A stretch of 64,000 nucleotides of DNA from JBFFMO01 sp041390025 (lineage in GTDB: Bacteria > Myxococcota_A > Bradymonadia > Bradymonadales > Bradymonadaceae), in assembly GCA_041390025.1 (NCBI GenBank), contig JAWKQR010000005.1:62001-126000 (forward strand), given 5' to 3'. The first letter of the stretch is position 1. The number at the start of each line of letters is the position of its first letter. A program made the position numbers and the translations under genes. The notes beneath the pieces were generated by a model. It searched no databases and was not told the origin of the DNA. It saw nothing but the letters and a program-made list of their open reading frames with translations. Of this stretch, positions 57,301-64,000 are shown piece after piece.

Positions 57301-58255
57301 ACACGGGCGCGTAGACGCTCTTGCTTCGGCCGTCTGAGCTCGCGCCGATGCCACGAAGGACCGCGTAGATGCGGTCGCCATCGCGTTCGGCGTCGTCCAG
57401 TCGCTTGAGCGCAACCATGCCCAAACCTTCGCCGAGCATTGTGCCGTCGGCCTGATCCGAGAACGGACGGCAGTCGCCGCTTGGGCTGAGCGCTGGCGTC
57501 TTGCTGAAGCACATGTACATGAAGATGTCGTTGAGCGTGTCGACGCCGCCGGTGATGACGAGGTCGGAATCGCCCAAGTACAGCTCCTGCGCGGCCATCT
57601 GCAGCGCCGAAAACGTCGAAGCACATGCCGCGTCAGTTACGCAGTTGGTGCCGCCGAGGTTCAGGCGGTTGGCGATACGACCGGCGACCACGTTGCCCAG
57701 AAGGCCCGGGAAGCTCGACTCTTGCCAAGGCTGGTAATGGTCGGCGATGCGGTCCGAGATCTTCTGGACCTCACTCTCCGGAACACCATGTTCGCGAAGC
57801 GACTTGACCCAGATGGGGCGCTGCAAACGGCTGACCATCGTCGCCAGAAGCTCTTGCGCCGAGGTCACACCCAAAATGCACGAGATGCGCGAGCGGTCCA
57901 TCGTTTCGAACTGGTCGCGTGCGGCGTCACGAAGCACTTGCTCAGCCACGATCAGCGCCAGCAACTGAGACGTGTCGGTCGCGGGAATGATGCTTGGAGG
58001 GATGCCCCAGCCGATCGCGTCGAAGTCGATGTCGCCTAAGAATCCGCCGCGATTTGCGTAGGTCTTGTCCGGTGCCGTCGGGTCCGCGTCGTAGTAATCC
58101 TCGACCAGCCAGTGGCTATCGGGAACACGCGTCAGGAGGTCCTTACCCGCCAAAATATCGCGCCAAAATCCTTCGGCATTGCTCGAGCCGGGGAAAAGGG
58201 CAGAAACGCCGACAACGGCGATGGGGGGACGTTTACTCAGTTGTCGCTCAGTCAT
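51365..58255 (-). CDS. pfaA: Pfa2/PfaA polyunsaturated fatty acid synthase, KS-MAT-ACP4-KR-DH
   Basis: The 2296-residue protein is unbroken. Domains: ketosynthase 1-470 (Cys in VTDAACASTFSA, His in MEAHGTGTKAGD and QIGHTKAAAG); malonyl/acyl transferase about 575-890 (VFPGQGSQYV, GHSFGEVTAL); Pro/Ala linker with a helical patch near 1013-1055; four acyl carrier domains 1138-1520, each with LGxDSIKR; ketoreductase about 1570-2005 (VSGGARGVTAECI, SSVAARCGNNGQANYAMANE); PKS-type dehydratase 2030-2290 (HAFLEGHSIADTPVVP). It builds the chain iteratively with PfaD and Pfa3. Product chain length and double bonds cannot be read from sequence. It follows pfaD after 23 bp. Confidence 0.97.
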   Translation of the reverse strand: MTERQLSKRPPIAVVGVSALFPGSSNAEGFWRDILAGKDLLTRVPDSHWLVEDYYDADPTAPDKTYANRGGFLGDIDFDAIGWGIPPSIIPATDTSQLLALIVAEQVLRDAARDQFETMDRSRISCILGVTSAQELLATMVSRLQRPIWVKSLREHGVPESEVQKISDRIADHYQPWQESSFPGLLGNVVAGRIANRLNLGGTNCVTDAACASTFSALQMAAQELYLGDSDLVITGGVDTLNDIFMYMCFSKTPALSPSGDCRPFSDQADGTMLGEGLGMVALKRLDDAERDGDRIYAVLRGIGASSDGRSKSVYAPVSEGQAKALKRAYEHAGYEPTTVELMEAHGTGTKAGDVAEFNGLKLVFKSDETHPNQWCAIGSVKSQIGHTKAAAGAAGLFKAVMALHSKVLPPTAKVDKLNPKLEIESSPFYVNTFSRPWVRGSEHPRRASVSAFGFGGSNFHLTLEEYSGDQRHDRPRSLPFELVTLGAADGKALATLARDYAKRADGRALLSRLAWESQQSFDAASAARLAVVASDKAELAKKLERAAGMLDKNPTAGFEMPDGTVVSFTKVEGDVAFVFPGQGSQYVNMGADIAMAFNKAIAPWDAAADLDFGDQKLHQVVFPLPKFSDDDREADEIALRATEWAQPGIGCASQSALALMTAMGLKPAAVAGHSFGEVTALHAAGVLNQADMMRVARKRGELMAAAADVPGAMTAVSATIDIVEAVLAENGDKNVVVANHNAPDQVVISGTVEGVKGAEKLFEARGVTVKPLAVSTAFHSPVVSASVTPFSAFLGDVKFGKASIPVWSGESAAVYEDDAKTMQARLGRQIANPVRFVSLIEGMYDAGMRVFVEVGPGSVLTKLVGQILGNRPHLAVSLDRRGKNGLESLYRGLASLSAAGVKLDFNALWEEYGEPTDIESLPKPKLAVPINGANYDKAYPPKGGAAALPKPNPERPAAVTTPQPAAAPAQAPTPAPVAAAAVKPVQAPVQAPVQTIPTHTPNVAAQAPVMAQNHSPQWLATWQEAQKQNAMALMAFQHAMSQSQSSFMQTIQASFAALGGQNPGNVAQPQFPQAQFAQPQFPTQPTMPMNFAQAVAPTPMPSFDSGSVIPKFAGAPAPAPAPTVAPTPSVPSATAAADIHAAMLNTVAEKTGYPNEMLDLSMDLENDLGVDSIKRVEILAAVQERVPGLPAVDATTMASLRTLGDIVNYMQTLMPSGASNGAVAKAAPVAPKAPTAPVAPAAPAVDLHKLMYAAVADKTGYPSEMLELSMDLEGDLGIDSIKRVEILAAVQEQAPGMPEVDANRMGALKTLGEIVDYMQGLMPSGPAVSAAPAAAVAATPAVDLHKLMYAAVADKTGYPSEMLELSMDLEGDLGIDSIKRVEILAAVQEQAPGMPEVDANRMGALKTLGEIVDYMQGLMPSGPAVSVAAPAPVAAQAAAPAVDLHALMFAAVAEKTGYPADMLELSMDLEGDLGIDSIKRVEILAAVQEQAPGMPEVDANRMGALKTLEEIVDYMQGLMPGGATAAGPTVSAAPAATVTTLPTAATNLGRFALKAVETPNVGLALRGIFQHELTVTGHTTIGNALVSVLTDRGVKAKYVDHVSPTDKGVIYLGGLTDVGSDDDAIAINREAFRTARTVAASMATGGVFVTVQDTGGSFGLENISLKRAWLGGLTGLVKTASQEWAEASLKAIDIDVAKRSANDVATAIADELTMGGADIEVGLRADGTRVCPQSFEAEVVAGNVTVGADDVIVVSGGARGVTAECIIEWARRSHAKFVLLGRSPLDAEPTSTKNAHTDAELKSVMLAEAKAAGEKITPAELGKRVSKILAGRDIRATLAAIDAAGGKATYVAASVTDASALENALNEIRASWGPITGFVHGAGVLADKYIVDQSDRDFDFVFDTKIEGLRALMTATQADPIKVICLFSSVAARCGNNGQANYAMANEVLNKVAAALSQAKPNVLVRSLGWGPWEGGMVSPELKAHFDRLGVPMIPLHVGAIMFADEMESGQDQIELVLGGEPRAAALMSGDLGKPLALELHVSHLTHAFLEGHSIADTPVVPVVLVLEWFSRVASSYRRDLHLSVLKDVKVLKGMRLDHFKSTGETFVITCAPVKNGSDLTLQLELKGIDGTLYYRGQASMTKSRGPIAETTLTPSSLGSWQDHPIYGDVLFHTNDFQVLLEVDGVGPDGIEGATKGVRDASWTWDKWQTDVAAMDGGLQMLLLWAREELGGAALPMGIGEFRLNSTPSDGPVRCVAHCKASGTQKATADVMFVDKAGVRLAEMKQVELIMRPRS
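53693..54840 (-). repeat. Four tandem acyl carrier protein repeats in pfa2
   Basis: Four ACP-coding units begin at about 54840, 54530, 54235 and 53930 (minus strand). Units 2 and 3 encode identical domains over about 80 residues, unit 4 differs at a few positions, and unit 1 is clearly diverged. All have the Ser of LGxDSIKR that carries phosphopantetheine. Start-to-start spacings of 324, 291 and 300 nt are multiples of three. Confidence 0.9.
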
Positions 58256-58278
58256 GACACTCGTCGCAAATGTGGCGC

Positions 58279-59921
58279 TCAGGCGAGCGGCCGTGGTTTG
58301 AACTCAAAAGCCTGGGTGGGGACAGCCGCCCCAAACGTACGCAGTTGTTGGGCGCGCGTGGCGACACACGCACCCTCCATCAGATTTCGGGCAACCTGCA
58401 CAACCGTGCGGTTTTGGGGTTCCTGAAGGAACGTGCCCTGGGTCCATGTATTGAACGAACCCATCGCTGGGCCGCACCAAATCTGGAAATCGGAAGCGCG
58501 GTCAGACACCCCGTTGATCGCCCAACGGCTCGACTGACCCAAATAGGCGCGGAACACCAACGCCATCTGGTGTTTGGGGTCGGACTCGGCGCGATGGACC
58601 TCGTGCATGTCACGAGCGGCCCAGTAGTCGCGGGTCGAGGCCCAAGCCTCGCGGAACGTCTGTTTTAAAATCTTGGACTCGACCTGCTCACGTTGGTCGG
58701 CCGGGATCGCATCGAGCGATGGGTAGTTGCGGTAAAGCTCGTAGAGCTTGCGCGCGCGGCTCGCGAACATGGTCCCACGCTTGAGGACCTGAACGTCGAC
58801 GCCCATCTCGAACATGTCAGCGGCGGGCGCCATGATGACGTCCGCCATGTCGGCCTTGGCGAGCATCTCTTTGCCGCTCTGGTCGAGGCCAGATTCCACG
58901 CATGCCTGATTGACGGTGCCGGTCAGCACAAATGCTGCGCCCATCGAAAACGCGGCGGCGACGGCCGAGGGCACACCTAAACCACCGGCCGCGCCGACGC
59001 GAATCGGACGGGTGTATTGGCGCTCCGCCGCGATGTCGTCGCGAAGCTGCCGGATGATCGGGAACAACACGCCAAGAGGGCGATTGTCGGTGTGACCGCC
59101 GGAATCCGACTCAACGATGATGTCTTCAGCGATCGGCACGCGGCCAGCGAGCTCGGCTTCCTGAGCCGTGATGAGCCCGTCGTTCAGAAGTTTTTGCAGG
59201 ATCGCCGCGGGTGCTGGCTCAAGGAACTTCCGGGCGACTTCAGCGCGCGAGATCTTCGCGAACACTTGGTTGCGACGCGTGATGTTGCCCGCGGCGTCCA
59301 AGGCGAGTCCGTGAACGGCGTATCGCACGATCGCGGGCGTCAGGCCCATGAATGCTGCGGCCTCGACGCGCGTGACGCCTTCGCGGATGTACAGTCTGCG
59401 GTCGCGTTCTCGACCGTTGGCTCGCTCGGCGAGTGGATAAGGTTGCAGCCCCAAGGCGTCGCGGATCCAAGCTCACGCTTGAGCTCGAGGACGGCTTTTT
59501 CGATCTGGTCGACGTTGAGGCCGGCAGCCCCAAAAAAGCCGAGGAATCCGTTGCGGCTCATCTCGATCACAATGCGTGTTGTTGCAATGCCGTTCGCCAT
59601 GGCGCCGGTGACGTAGGGAAAGCGCGTTCCATGCACTTCGTTAAACGTTCGGTCTCCGAGCCACTCGGGGTACACACCCGGCAGCCAGCCCACCAAATCG
59701 AAAGGAGCCGATCCGGCAACTTGCTGAAGGTGAACGCCGGCCGTCGCCACACCGATGGCGCCCGTCGCGCGCGATTGAACGATGAACACCGGTTGTCGAA
59801 AATCCTGCGCCGCTTGTGCCACTGCTGAGGGCTGAAACGAAGGCTCGATCGTGAGCCAGCATTCCGAGGAAAACCCCGTGGATGCTGACGATGCGGGGTT
59901 TGAAGCTGCGATATTTTGCAT
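58279..59921 (-). CDS. pfaD: PfaD enoyl reductase of PUFA synthase, one frameshift
   Basis: The N-terminal part reads CWLTIEPSFQPSAVAQAAQD, FIVQSRATGAIGVATAGV and YVTGAMANGIATTRIVIEMS; the C-terminal part has VVESDSGGHTDNRPLGVLFP-like FMN-barrel sequence, RVGAAGGLGVPSAVAAAFSM, and ASTRDYWAARDMHEVHRAES. This is PfaD/Pfa1, the FMN-dependent trans-acting enoyl reductase. One missing base near 59394 (ACCGCAGAC then TGTAC, where CTGTAC would give DLYIREGVTR) splits it, and the length modulo three agrees. The ATG at 59921 is used; a GTG 12 codons upstream is possible. It is first in the operon, divergent from tetR. Confidence 0.92.
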
Positions 59922-59965
59922 GAAGGAGTCCACGGATCGCTTGCGTTTGCCTTTCACTGACACTA

Positions 59966-59985
59966 GAAAGTGCCACCGGGTGGCA
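59966..59985 (+). promoter_or_regulatory. Putative TetR operator between pfaD and tetR
   Basis: The sequence GAAAGTGCCACCGGGTGGCA contains a perfect 7-1-7 inverted repeat TGCCACC-G-GGTGGCA at 59971-59985. It is 45 nt upstream of the pfaD start and 71 nt upstream of the tetR TTG. A second copy precedes pfa3. TetR-family repressors usually bind such palindromes in their own divergent promoter region. Confidence 0.75.
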
Positions 59986-60056
59986 TTTTTCGGTCGCGTG
60001 GATCTACCAGTTTGGAACCGAAATTTCCACCCCTCGTTGCGCGAAAAGGACCAGTT

Positions 60057-60674
60057 TTGGACGCTCAAGAACCAAGCCTGCGGGAGCAAAAGAAAGCCCT
60101 CGCCAGAGCAAAGACACTCGATGTGGCGCACAAGTTGTTTCGCGAGAAAGGTTTTGAGCAGACGACTCTCGAGGAAATCTGTTCGGAAGCGTCGATCTCG
60201 AAGCGGACCTTCTTCCGCTATTTTCGCGACAAGGAGTCGCTGATTTTTCCCAACCGCGAGTCGCGTCTTGAAGCGTTCCGTATGTTCTTGCAAGCGTACG
60301 GTGACGCCGAAAACCCCTTTGAAGTCTTGCGCCTGGCCACCGAAGTGTTCTCGCGCGAGTACAACCACAATTTCGACAAAATCCTGGCGCAACAGACGCT
60401 GATTCAGTCCTCGCCAAGCCTCCGGGCGCGCGAGGCCGAGATCGACCGCGATTGGGAGATCGAAATCGCTGCAGCGTTTGCACGGCGATCAGGCCCCGGT
60501 CGCCAAAACGAACTTTGGGCCGCGGTGGCGGCCGGGGCGGTGATGGGTGTGGTGAGGGCGACGATGCGCCAGTGGTTTGCTCACGGCTGTCGAGAGGACC
60601 TCAACGCGCTTGGGCAGATGGCGATCGATTCGCTGGAGCGAGGTTTCCCCGAGCGGTTTGTGCCCGGGGCTTGA
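60057..60674 (+). CDS. TetR/AcrR family regulator of the PUFA cluster
   Basis: The 205-residue protein has the TetR helix-turn-helix: TLDVAHKLFREKGFEQTTLE, EICSEASISKRTFFRYFRDK, ESLIF. The ligand-binding half is helical and unassigned. A GTG at 59970 is in frame but lies inside the operator. A TTG at 60057 has AAAGGA 6 nt upstream and gives the usual short N-terminal arm, so I use it. It is divergent from pfaD and is the likely repressor of pfaD-pfa2 and pfa3, perhaps responding to an acyl-CoA or fatty acid. Confidence 0.85.
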   Translation: MDAQEPSLREQKKALARAKTLDVAHKLFREKGFEQTTLEEICSEASISKRTFFRYFRDKESLIFPNRESRLEAFRMFLQAYGDAENPFEVLRLATEVFSREYNHNFDKILAQQTLIQSSPSLRAREAEIDRDWEIEIAAAFARRSGPGRQNELWAAVAAGAVMGVVRATMRQWFAHGCREDLNALGQMAIDSLERGFPERFVPGA

Positions 60675-60676
60675 CC

Positions 60677-62364
60677 TTAGAAGTCCGAAACGGCGCCGCC
60701 CGTGCAGTCGAGCGTGTTGGTTCCGGCGTAATCCGTAGTGTCGGTGTTCGCACGGATGACGCACACACCCGACGTCTGGTTGACGGTGTTACCCGTGAAC
60801 TCGAACGTGTCGTTGTCGATGCTGATGGCGGAATCCTGCGCGTGGCTGATCGTCGAGTTACGAATGAACGAACCGGTCGACGCGGAGCCCTTCACCCGAA
60901 TTCCTGACCAGAATCCAGCGGTTTCGGTCGCGCCCGTGAACTCGACACCGTCGGCTTGGAACGTCATCGCATTCCCGGCCCAACCGATCTCCAGGTAGGT
61001 GTCGGCCGCGAACTGAATCTTGGTGCCGGTCTCGACGGTGATCGTGACGGGATCGGCGTTGTAGAGCGAGTCTTCGACGCGGTAGGGCACGTCGAGGTTA
61101 GCGATTTCGCCGTCAACCCGGAGCGCACCGTTTGTGATCGCGACGTAGGCCGATCCACTTCCGTAAGACCCACCCAATGGGAGGCTGAAGAGGGCGTTTG
61201 CCTCAAGCTCCACGGAAGGGCCTGCATCGTTTGTCACGGTAAGGTTCGCTGAGCCGTCTTTCAGCCCCTCTTCGGAGATGAACACAGCGGGTGTTGCGTT
61301 GTCGGCGAGTGTGACGTCGTTGATCTTGATGGCGCTCTCGACCGAGAGAGGCACCGCGTCGACCGACCCTGCGTGGTGGATCTCGACGAACGACATTGTG
61401 CTCGCCGTGGATGCGGCGCCGCGCACGCGGATTCCCTTCCAGTGCGCAGATACGGCTTCGGATCCCTTAAAGATGACCGGTTCAGCCTCGGTGCCTTCGA
61501 TGTTGAAGGTGATGCCATTTCCAGCCCAACCGAACTCGATGTAGCGGTCTACGTTGAATTCAAAGACCACGTTGGGTTCGACGGTGAACTGAAGCGTGTC
61601 CCCCGTGTTGTAGAGATCCTCGTTGACGCGGTAGGGATCGTCGCATCCTTCCACGTCGTGTCGACGTCCAAGGTGCCGAAGTCGATCTGCACGAAGTTCT
61701 TGCTGTTGTTTTCGAACGTTCCGCCCAGTGGCAGGTTCGAAACGGCCAGTGCGTTAAGTAGCGATACCGCTGGACCCTCAGAGTCTTTGACGCTCAGGTT
61801 CTCGCTGCCTGCTTTGAAGCTGGCCGATGCCAAGCCGGTCGACCCCGAGTTCTCGATCGTGACGTTCTTGAACAGCAGCCCTCGCTCGCTCTCATTGTTG
61901 ATTGCGGGCTCGCCCTGGCCGCCAGCATCACGAACGATGATGTGGTCGATGACGCTGTCGCTGTTGACCGAGCCGCGAAGACGCAAGCCCTGCCAGTGCC
62001 CGGCTTCAGACGTTGAGCCTTCGAACACGATGGGGTCTTCTGCGGTGCCCTCGGCGTTGAGGGTCGCTTCGTTCCCGGCCCAGCCGAGCTCCATATAACG
62101 ATCGACGCCAAACCGGAAAACAGTGCCGGGGCGAACGGTTACGGTCGTCGGCCCGCTGTTGTAGATGTCGTCGTTGACCACGACGAGCCCGCAGAACGTC
62201 ACGTCGCCCTCGATCGCGCCGTTTTCGATTTCGCCAGTGATATCGGTCGCTGCGCAATCGCCAACAACGACGTTATTTGGATTGTTGTTGGTGTCACTGT
62301 CAGCGGTTTTTCCACAACCATTGGCAGCAAGTGCCACAATCGCAACGGATAGAATTCTTTTCAT
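60677..62364 (-). CDS. Right-handed beta-helix-type repeat lipoprotein, one frameshift
   Basis: The start at 62364 (MKRILSVAIVALAANGC) has a lipoprotein signal with lipobox, and GAGGGGAG lies upstream. Three repeats of about 155 residues follow, each with a D/E-x-YN turn, a T-V-T-V-x-x-G-T strand, and the motif RYMELGWAGN / RYIEFGWAGN / TYLEIGWAGN, then HWQGLRLRG or HWKGIRVRG. The frame changes near 61645 by one missing base. The repeats resemble parallel beta-helix surface proteins. It would be exposed at the cell envelope; no enzyme motif was seen. Confidence 0.7.
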
Positions 62365-62485
62365 CTGTAGTACTCCCCTCGTCCTAAGAACGTATGCCCA
62401 AAAAAGGGCGGTGAATGACGTGGCAGTGTTAGACCAGAACATGAAAAACAGGTCAAGATCTCGCATCAGTGGTAGTTAGCAACCC

Positions 62486-64000
62486 ATGGACGGCGAACAC
62501 GTGCGCGAAATTCAAACGAACAAAAGTGGCATGACGGCATTGGCTTTCGTGGCGATGGCTGGTGTCGCCTATCAGGTCGCGTTGGTGCGCTTACTTTCTG
62601 TGGTCCTCTGGTATCACTTTGCGTTTTTGGTCGTTTCCCTGGCGGTACTTGGCATCGGGCTTTCGGGGGTCATGCTCGTCCTGCGTCCGACCCTTGCAAG
62701 TGCCGACGGTTTTTCGTCGCGAGCCGCAAGCGTCGCCTTGGGTTTGGCCGGGTCGGTGCTTGGCGGGTATCTCACACTTTCGTTGGTGCCGTTTGACCCG
62801 TTTCGAATCGGAACCGAGCCGATCCAGCTACTATGGGGTGGTTTGTACGTCATCGCCATGATGGCCCCGTTCTTCCTCAACGGCTTATTCGTCGGCATGG
62901 TGCTCATTCACGGCGCCGAACGCGCAGGCACCCTGTACGCGGCCGATTTGATCGGGGCAGGTGTCGCAGCGATTGGCACCCTCGCGGCGTTTTCGTTTCT
63001 CGGTGGCGAAGGCGCCTTGCTGATCGCTGGAGCCTTCGCCGCGGTGGCGGCGCTCGCGCTCCGAAAAACGCCTGCGAATGGTGCTGCAGTTGTGGTCACC
63101 CTCGTGGCGTTGGTCGCGCTGCCCGCACTGTTGCCGATGCGAATCTCCGAAGACAAGCAGATCGCTGGAGCGCCGATTGTTGACGTGCTCAATTCCGACA
63201 AGCGGCTTGATACAAAATGGAACGCGCTGTCGCGCGTTGACGTTGTGCAGCTCGACCCCTACGTGCGTGAGATCCTGATTGATGCGGGTGTGGCGGTCAC
63301 GCGCTTGCCACGTGTGTCAAAGCCCATCGACACCTACCAACCCATCAAGGACTTTACGTGTTTGGGTTTCGCGCTGGTCGAAAAACCCAGCGTGTTGGTG
63401 TTGGGCTCAGGGGGAGGCTGGGAAGTCGCCTGCGCGCTAACGCATGGTTCGCCCAGTGTGACCGGGGTCGAGCTCAACCCAGCCATCAACGACTTCGTCA
63501 CCGGGTCTCAGGCGGAATGGACAGGTCACGTGATGGCGGACCCACGGGTCCATCTCAAGACGGCGGAAGCGCGCGCCTATTTGTCGCGAACCGATGAACG
63601 GTGGGACGTCATCGTCAGCGCACACACCATTTCAAATTCCGCGTCCGCAAGCGGTGCGATGAATCTGGCCGAATCCTACACGCTGACCGTCGAGGCGTTT
63701 GGACTTTACCTCTCACGCCTGACGCCGGGTGGGATTCTTTACGTGACACGTCCCGAGGGACAGTTGCCGAGGCTTATCGCCAACATTTCCGAGGCGCTTC
63801 GACGGCAAGGAATGACGCCCGAAGATCGCGTTGTTGCCATTCGGCTGCGCTCGGGCGTGCCGGCAGGAAAAGAGTTTACGGCCGGGGTCCTTGTTGCGCT
63901 TGACCCATCGAAGCTCCGCGGCTTGCGCCCGACCATCATGTCTTATGGGGCCGTACCGATTTGGGGAGACGACGCTGTGGAGCGGACCGACATCGCCCAG
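62486..64000 (+). CDS. Membrane spermidine synthase-like protein, runs off the window
   Basis: The frame from ATG 62486 is open for 505 codons to the window end. It starts with about seven membrane helices (FVAMAGVAYQVALVRLLSVV, FLVVSLAVLGIGLSGVMLVL, and others to about residue 220). A SAM-dependent spermine/spermidine synthase-like domain follows, with VLVLGSGGGWEVACAL, VTGVELNPAINDF and DVIVSAHTISNS. Such fusions are not proven polyamine enzymes. A ribosome site is not obvious before the ATG. The C-terminus is missing. Confidence 0.75.
   Translation, partial: MDGEHVREIQTNKSGMTALAFVAMAGVAYQVALVRLLSVVLWYHFAFLVVSLAVLGIGLSGVMLVLRPTLASADGFSSRAASVALGLAGSVLGGYLTLSLVPFDPFRIGTEPIQLLWGGLYVIAMMAPFFLNGLFVGMVLIHGAERAGTLYAADLIGAGVAAIGTLAAFSFLGGEGALLIAGAFAAVAALALRKTPANGAAVVVTLVALVALPALLPMRISEDKQIAGAPIVDVLNSDKRLDTKWNALSRVDVVQLDPYVREILIDAGVAVTRLPRVSKPIDTYQPIKDFTCLGFALVEKPSVLVLGSGGGWEVACALTHGSPSVTGVELNPAINDFVTGSQAEWTGHVMADPRVHLKTAEARAYLSRTDERWDVIVSAHTISNSASASGAMNLAESYTLTVEAFGLYLSRLTPGGILYVTRPEGQLPRLIANISEALRRQGMTPEDRVVAIRLRSGVPAGKEFTAGVLVALDPSKLRGLRPTIMSYGAVPIWGDDAVERTDIAQ

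Noticed and set aside
55916..57337. Long plus-strand frame opposite Pfa2 KS/MAT
   Set aside because: Same reason: shadow of the coding strand with Arg/His-rich, motif-free translation.

Overview
This window looks like chromosomal DNA of a Myxococcota/Bradymonadota-type (delta-proteobacterial) Gram-negative bacterium. The DNA is GC-rich by eye (no count was made). There are many secreted lipoproteins with D/N/C-rich segments, Ser/Thr kinases, hybrid histidine kinases, a TIGR02147-family regulator, and a polyunsaturated fatty acid (PUFA) synthase cluster of the myxobacterial Pfa1-Pfa2-Pfa3 kind, with an acyltransferase at the end of Pfa3. The assignment is inferred from gene content; no rRNA, tRNA or CRISPR array was recognised.

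Layout. 0-5.7 kb: VOC protein, thioesterase-MarR pair, Cys-rich M23 lipoprotein, then a broken Ser/Thr kinase and a broken esterase lipoprotein. 5.7-12 kb: a tight minus-strand run of gluconate dehydrogenase subunit 3-like protein, GMC oxidoreductase, malate synthase-like protein, small protein and arginine decarboxylase. 12-26 kb: mixed housekeeping and stress genes (two beta carbonic anhydrases, DODA-type dioxygenase, hydrolase, Cys-less glutaredoxin-like protein, P-type ATPase, nitronate monooxygenase, YebC, FHA protein, pirin, HupE). 26-35 kb: a TIGR02147/lipoprotein pair with palindromes upstream, then PAS-GGDEF and two convergent hybrid histidine kinases. 35-42 kb: MBL hydrolase, gpmI with a Ser/Thr kinase, an ABC-2 exporter and transaldolase. 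43-44 kb: an Rpn-like nuclease with a 12-bp repeat. 44-60.7 kb: the PUFA synthase operon pfaD-pfa2-pfa3 (minus strand) and a divergent TetR regulator. 60.7-64 kb: a repeat-containing beta-helix lipoprotein and a membrane spermidine-synthase-like gene that runs off the end.

The PUFA system is the centrepiece. Pfa2 reads KS-MAT-4xACP-KR-DH and Pfa3 reads KS-CLF-DH-DH-(PKS-type DH)-AGPAT; PfaD is the enoyl reductase. A 20-nt palindrome, GAAAGTGCCAC-N2-GGTGGCA, occurs between pfaD and the TetR gene and again in the gap before pfa3. It is a strong candidate operator for the TetR protein, so the cluster would have two control points. No phosphopantetheinyl transferase and no separate PfaB-type acyltransferase are visible in the window.

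Caution: at least 14 genes, including likely essential ones (gpmI, transaldolase), are split by 1-2 base indels; where the direction can be judged it is mostly a missing base. Sequencing or assembly error is the simplest explanation. Most split genes are given here as whole loci; pfa3 is given as its three reading-frame pieces.
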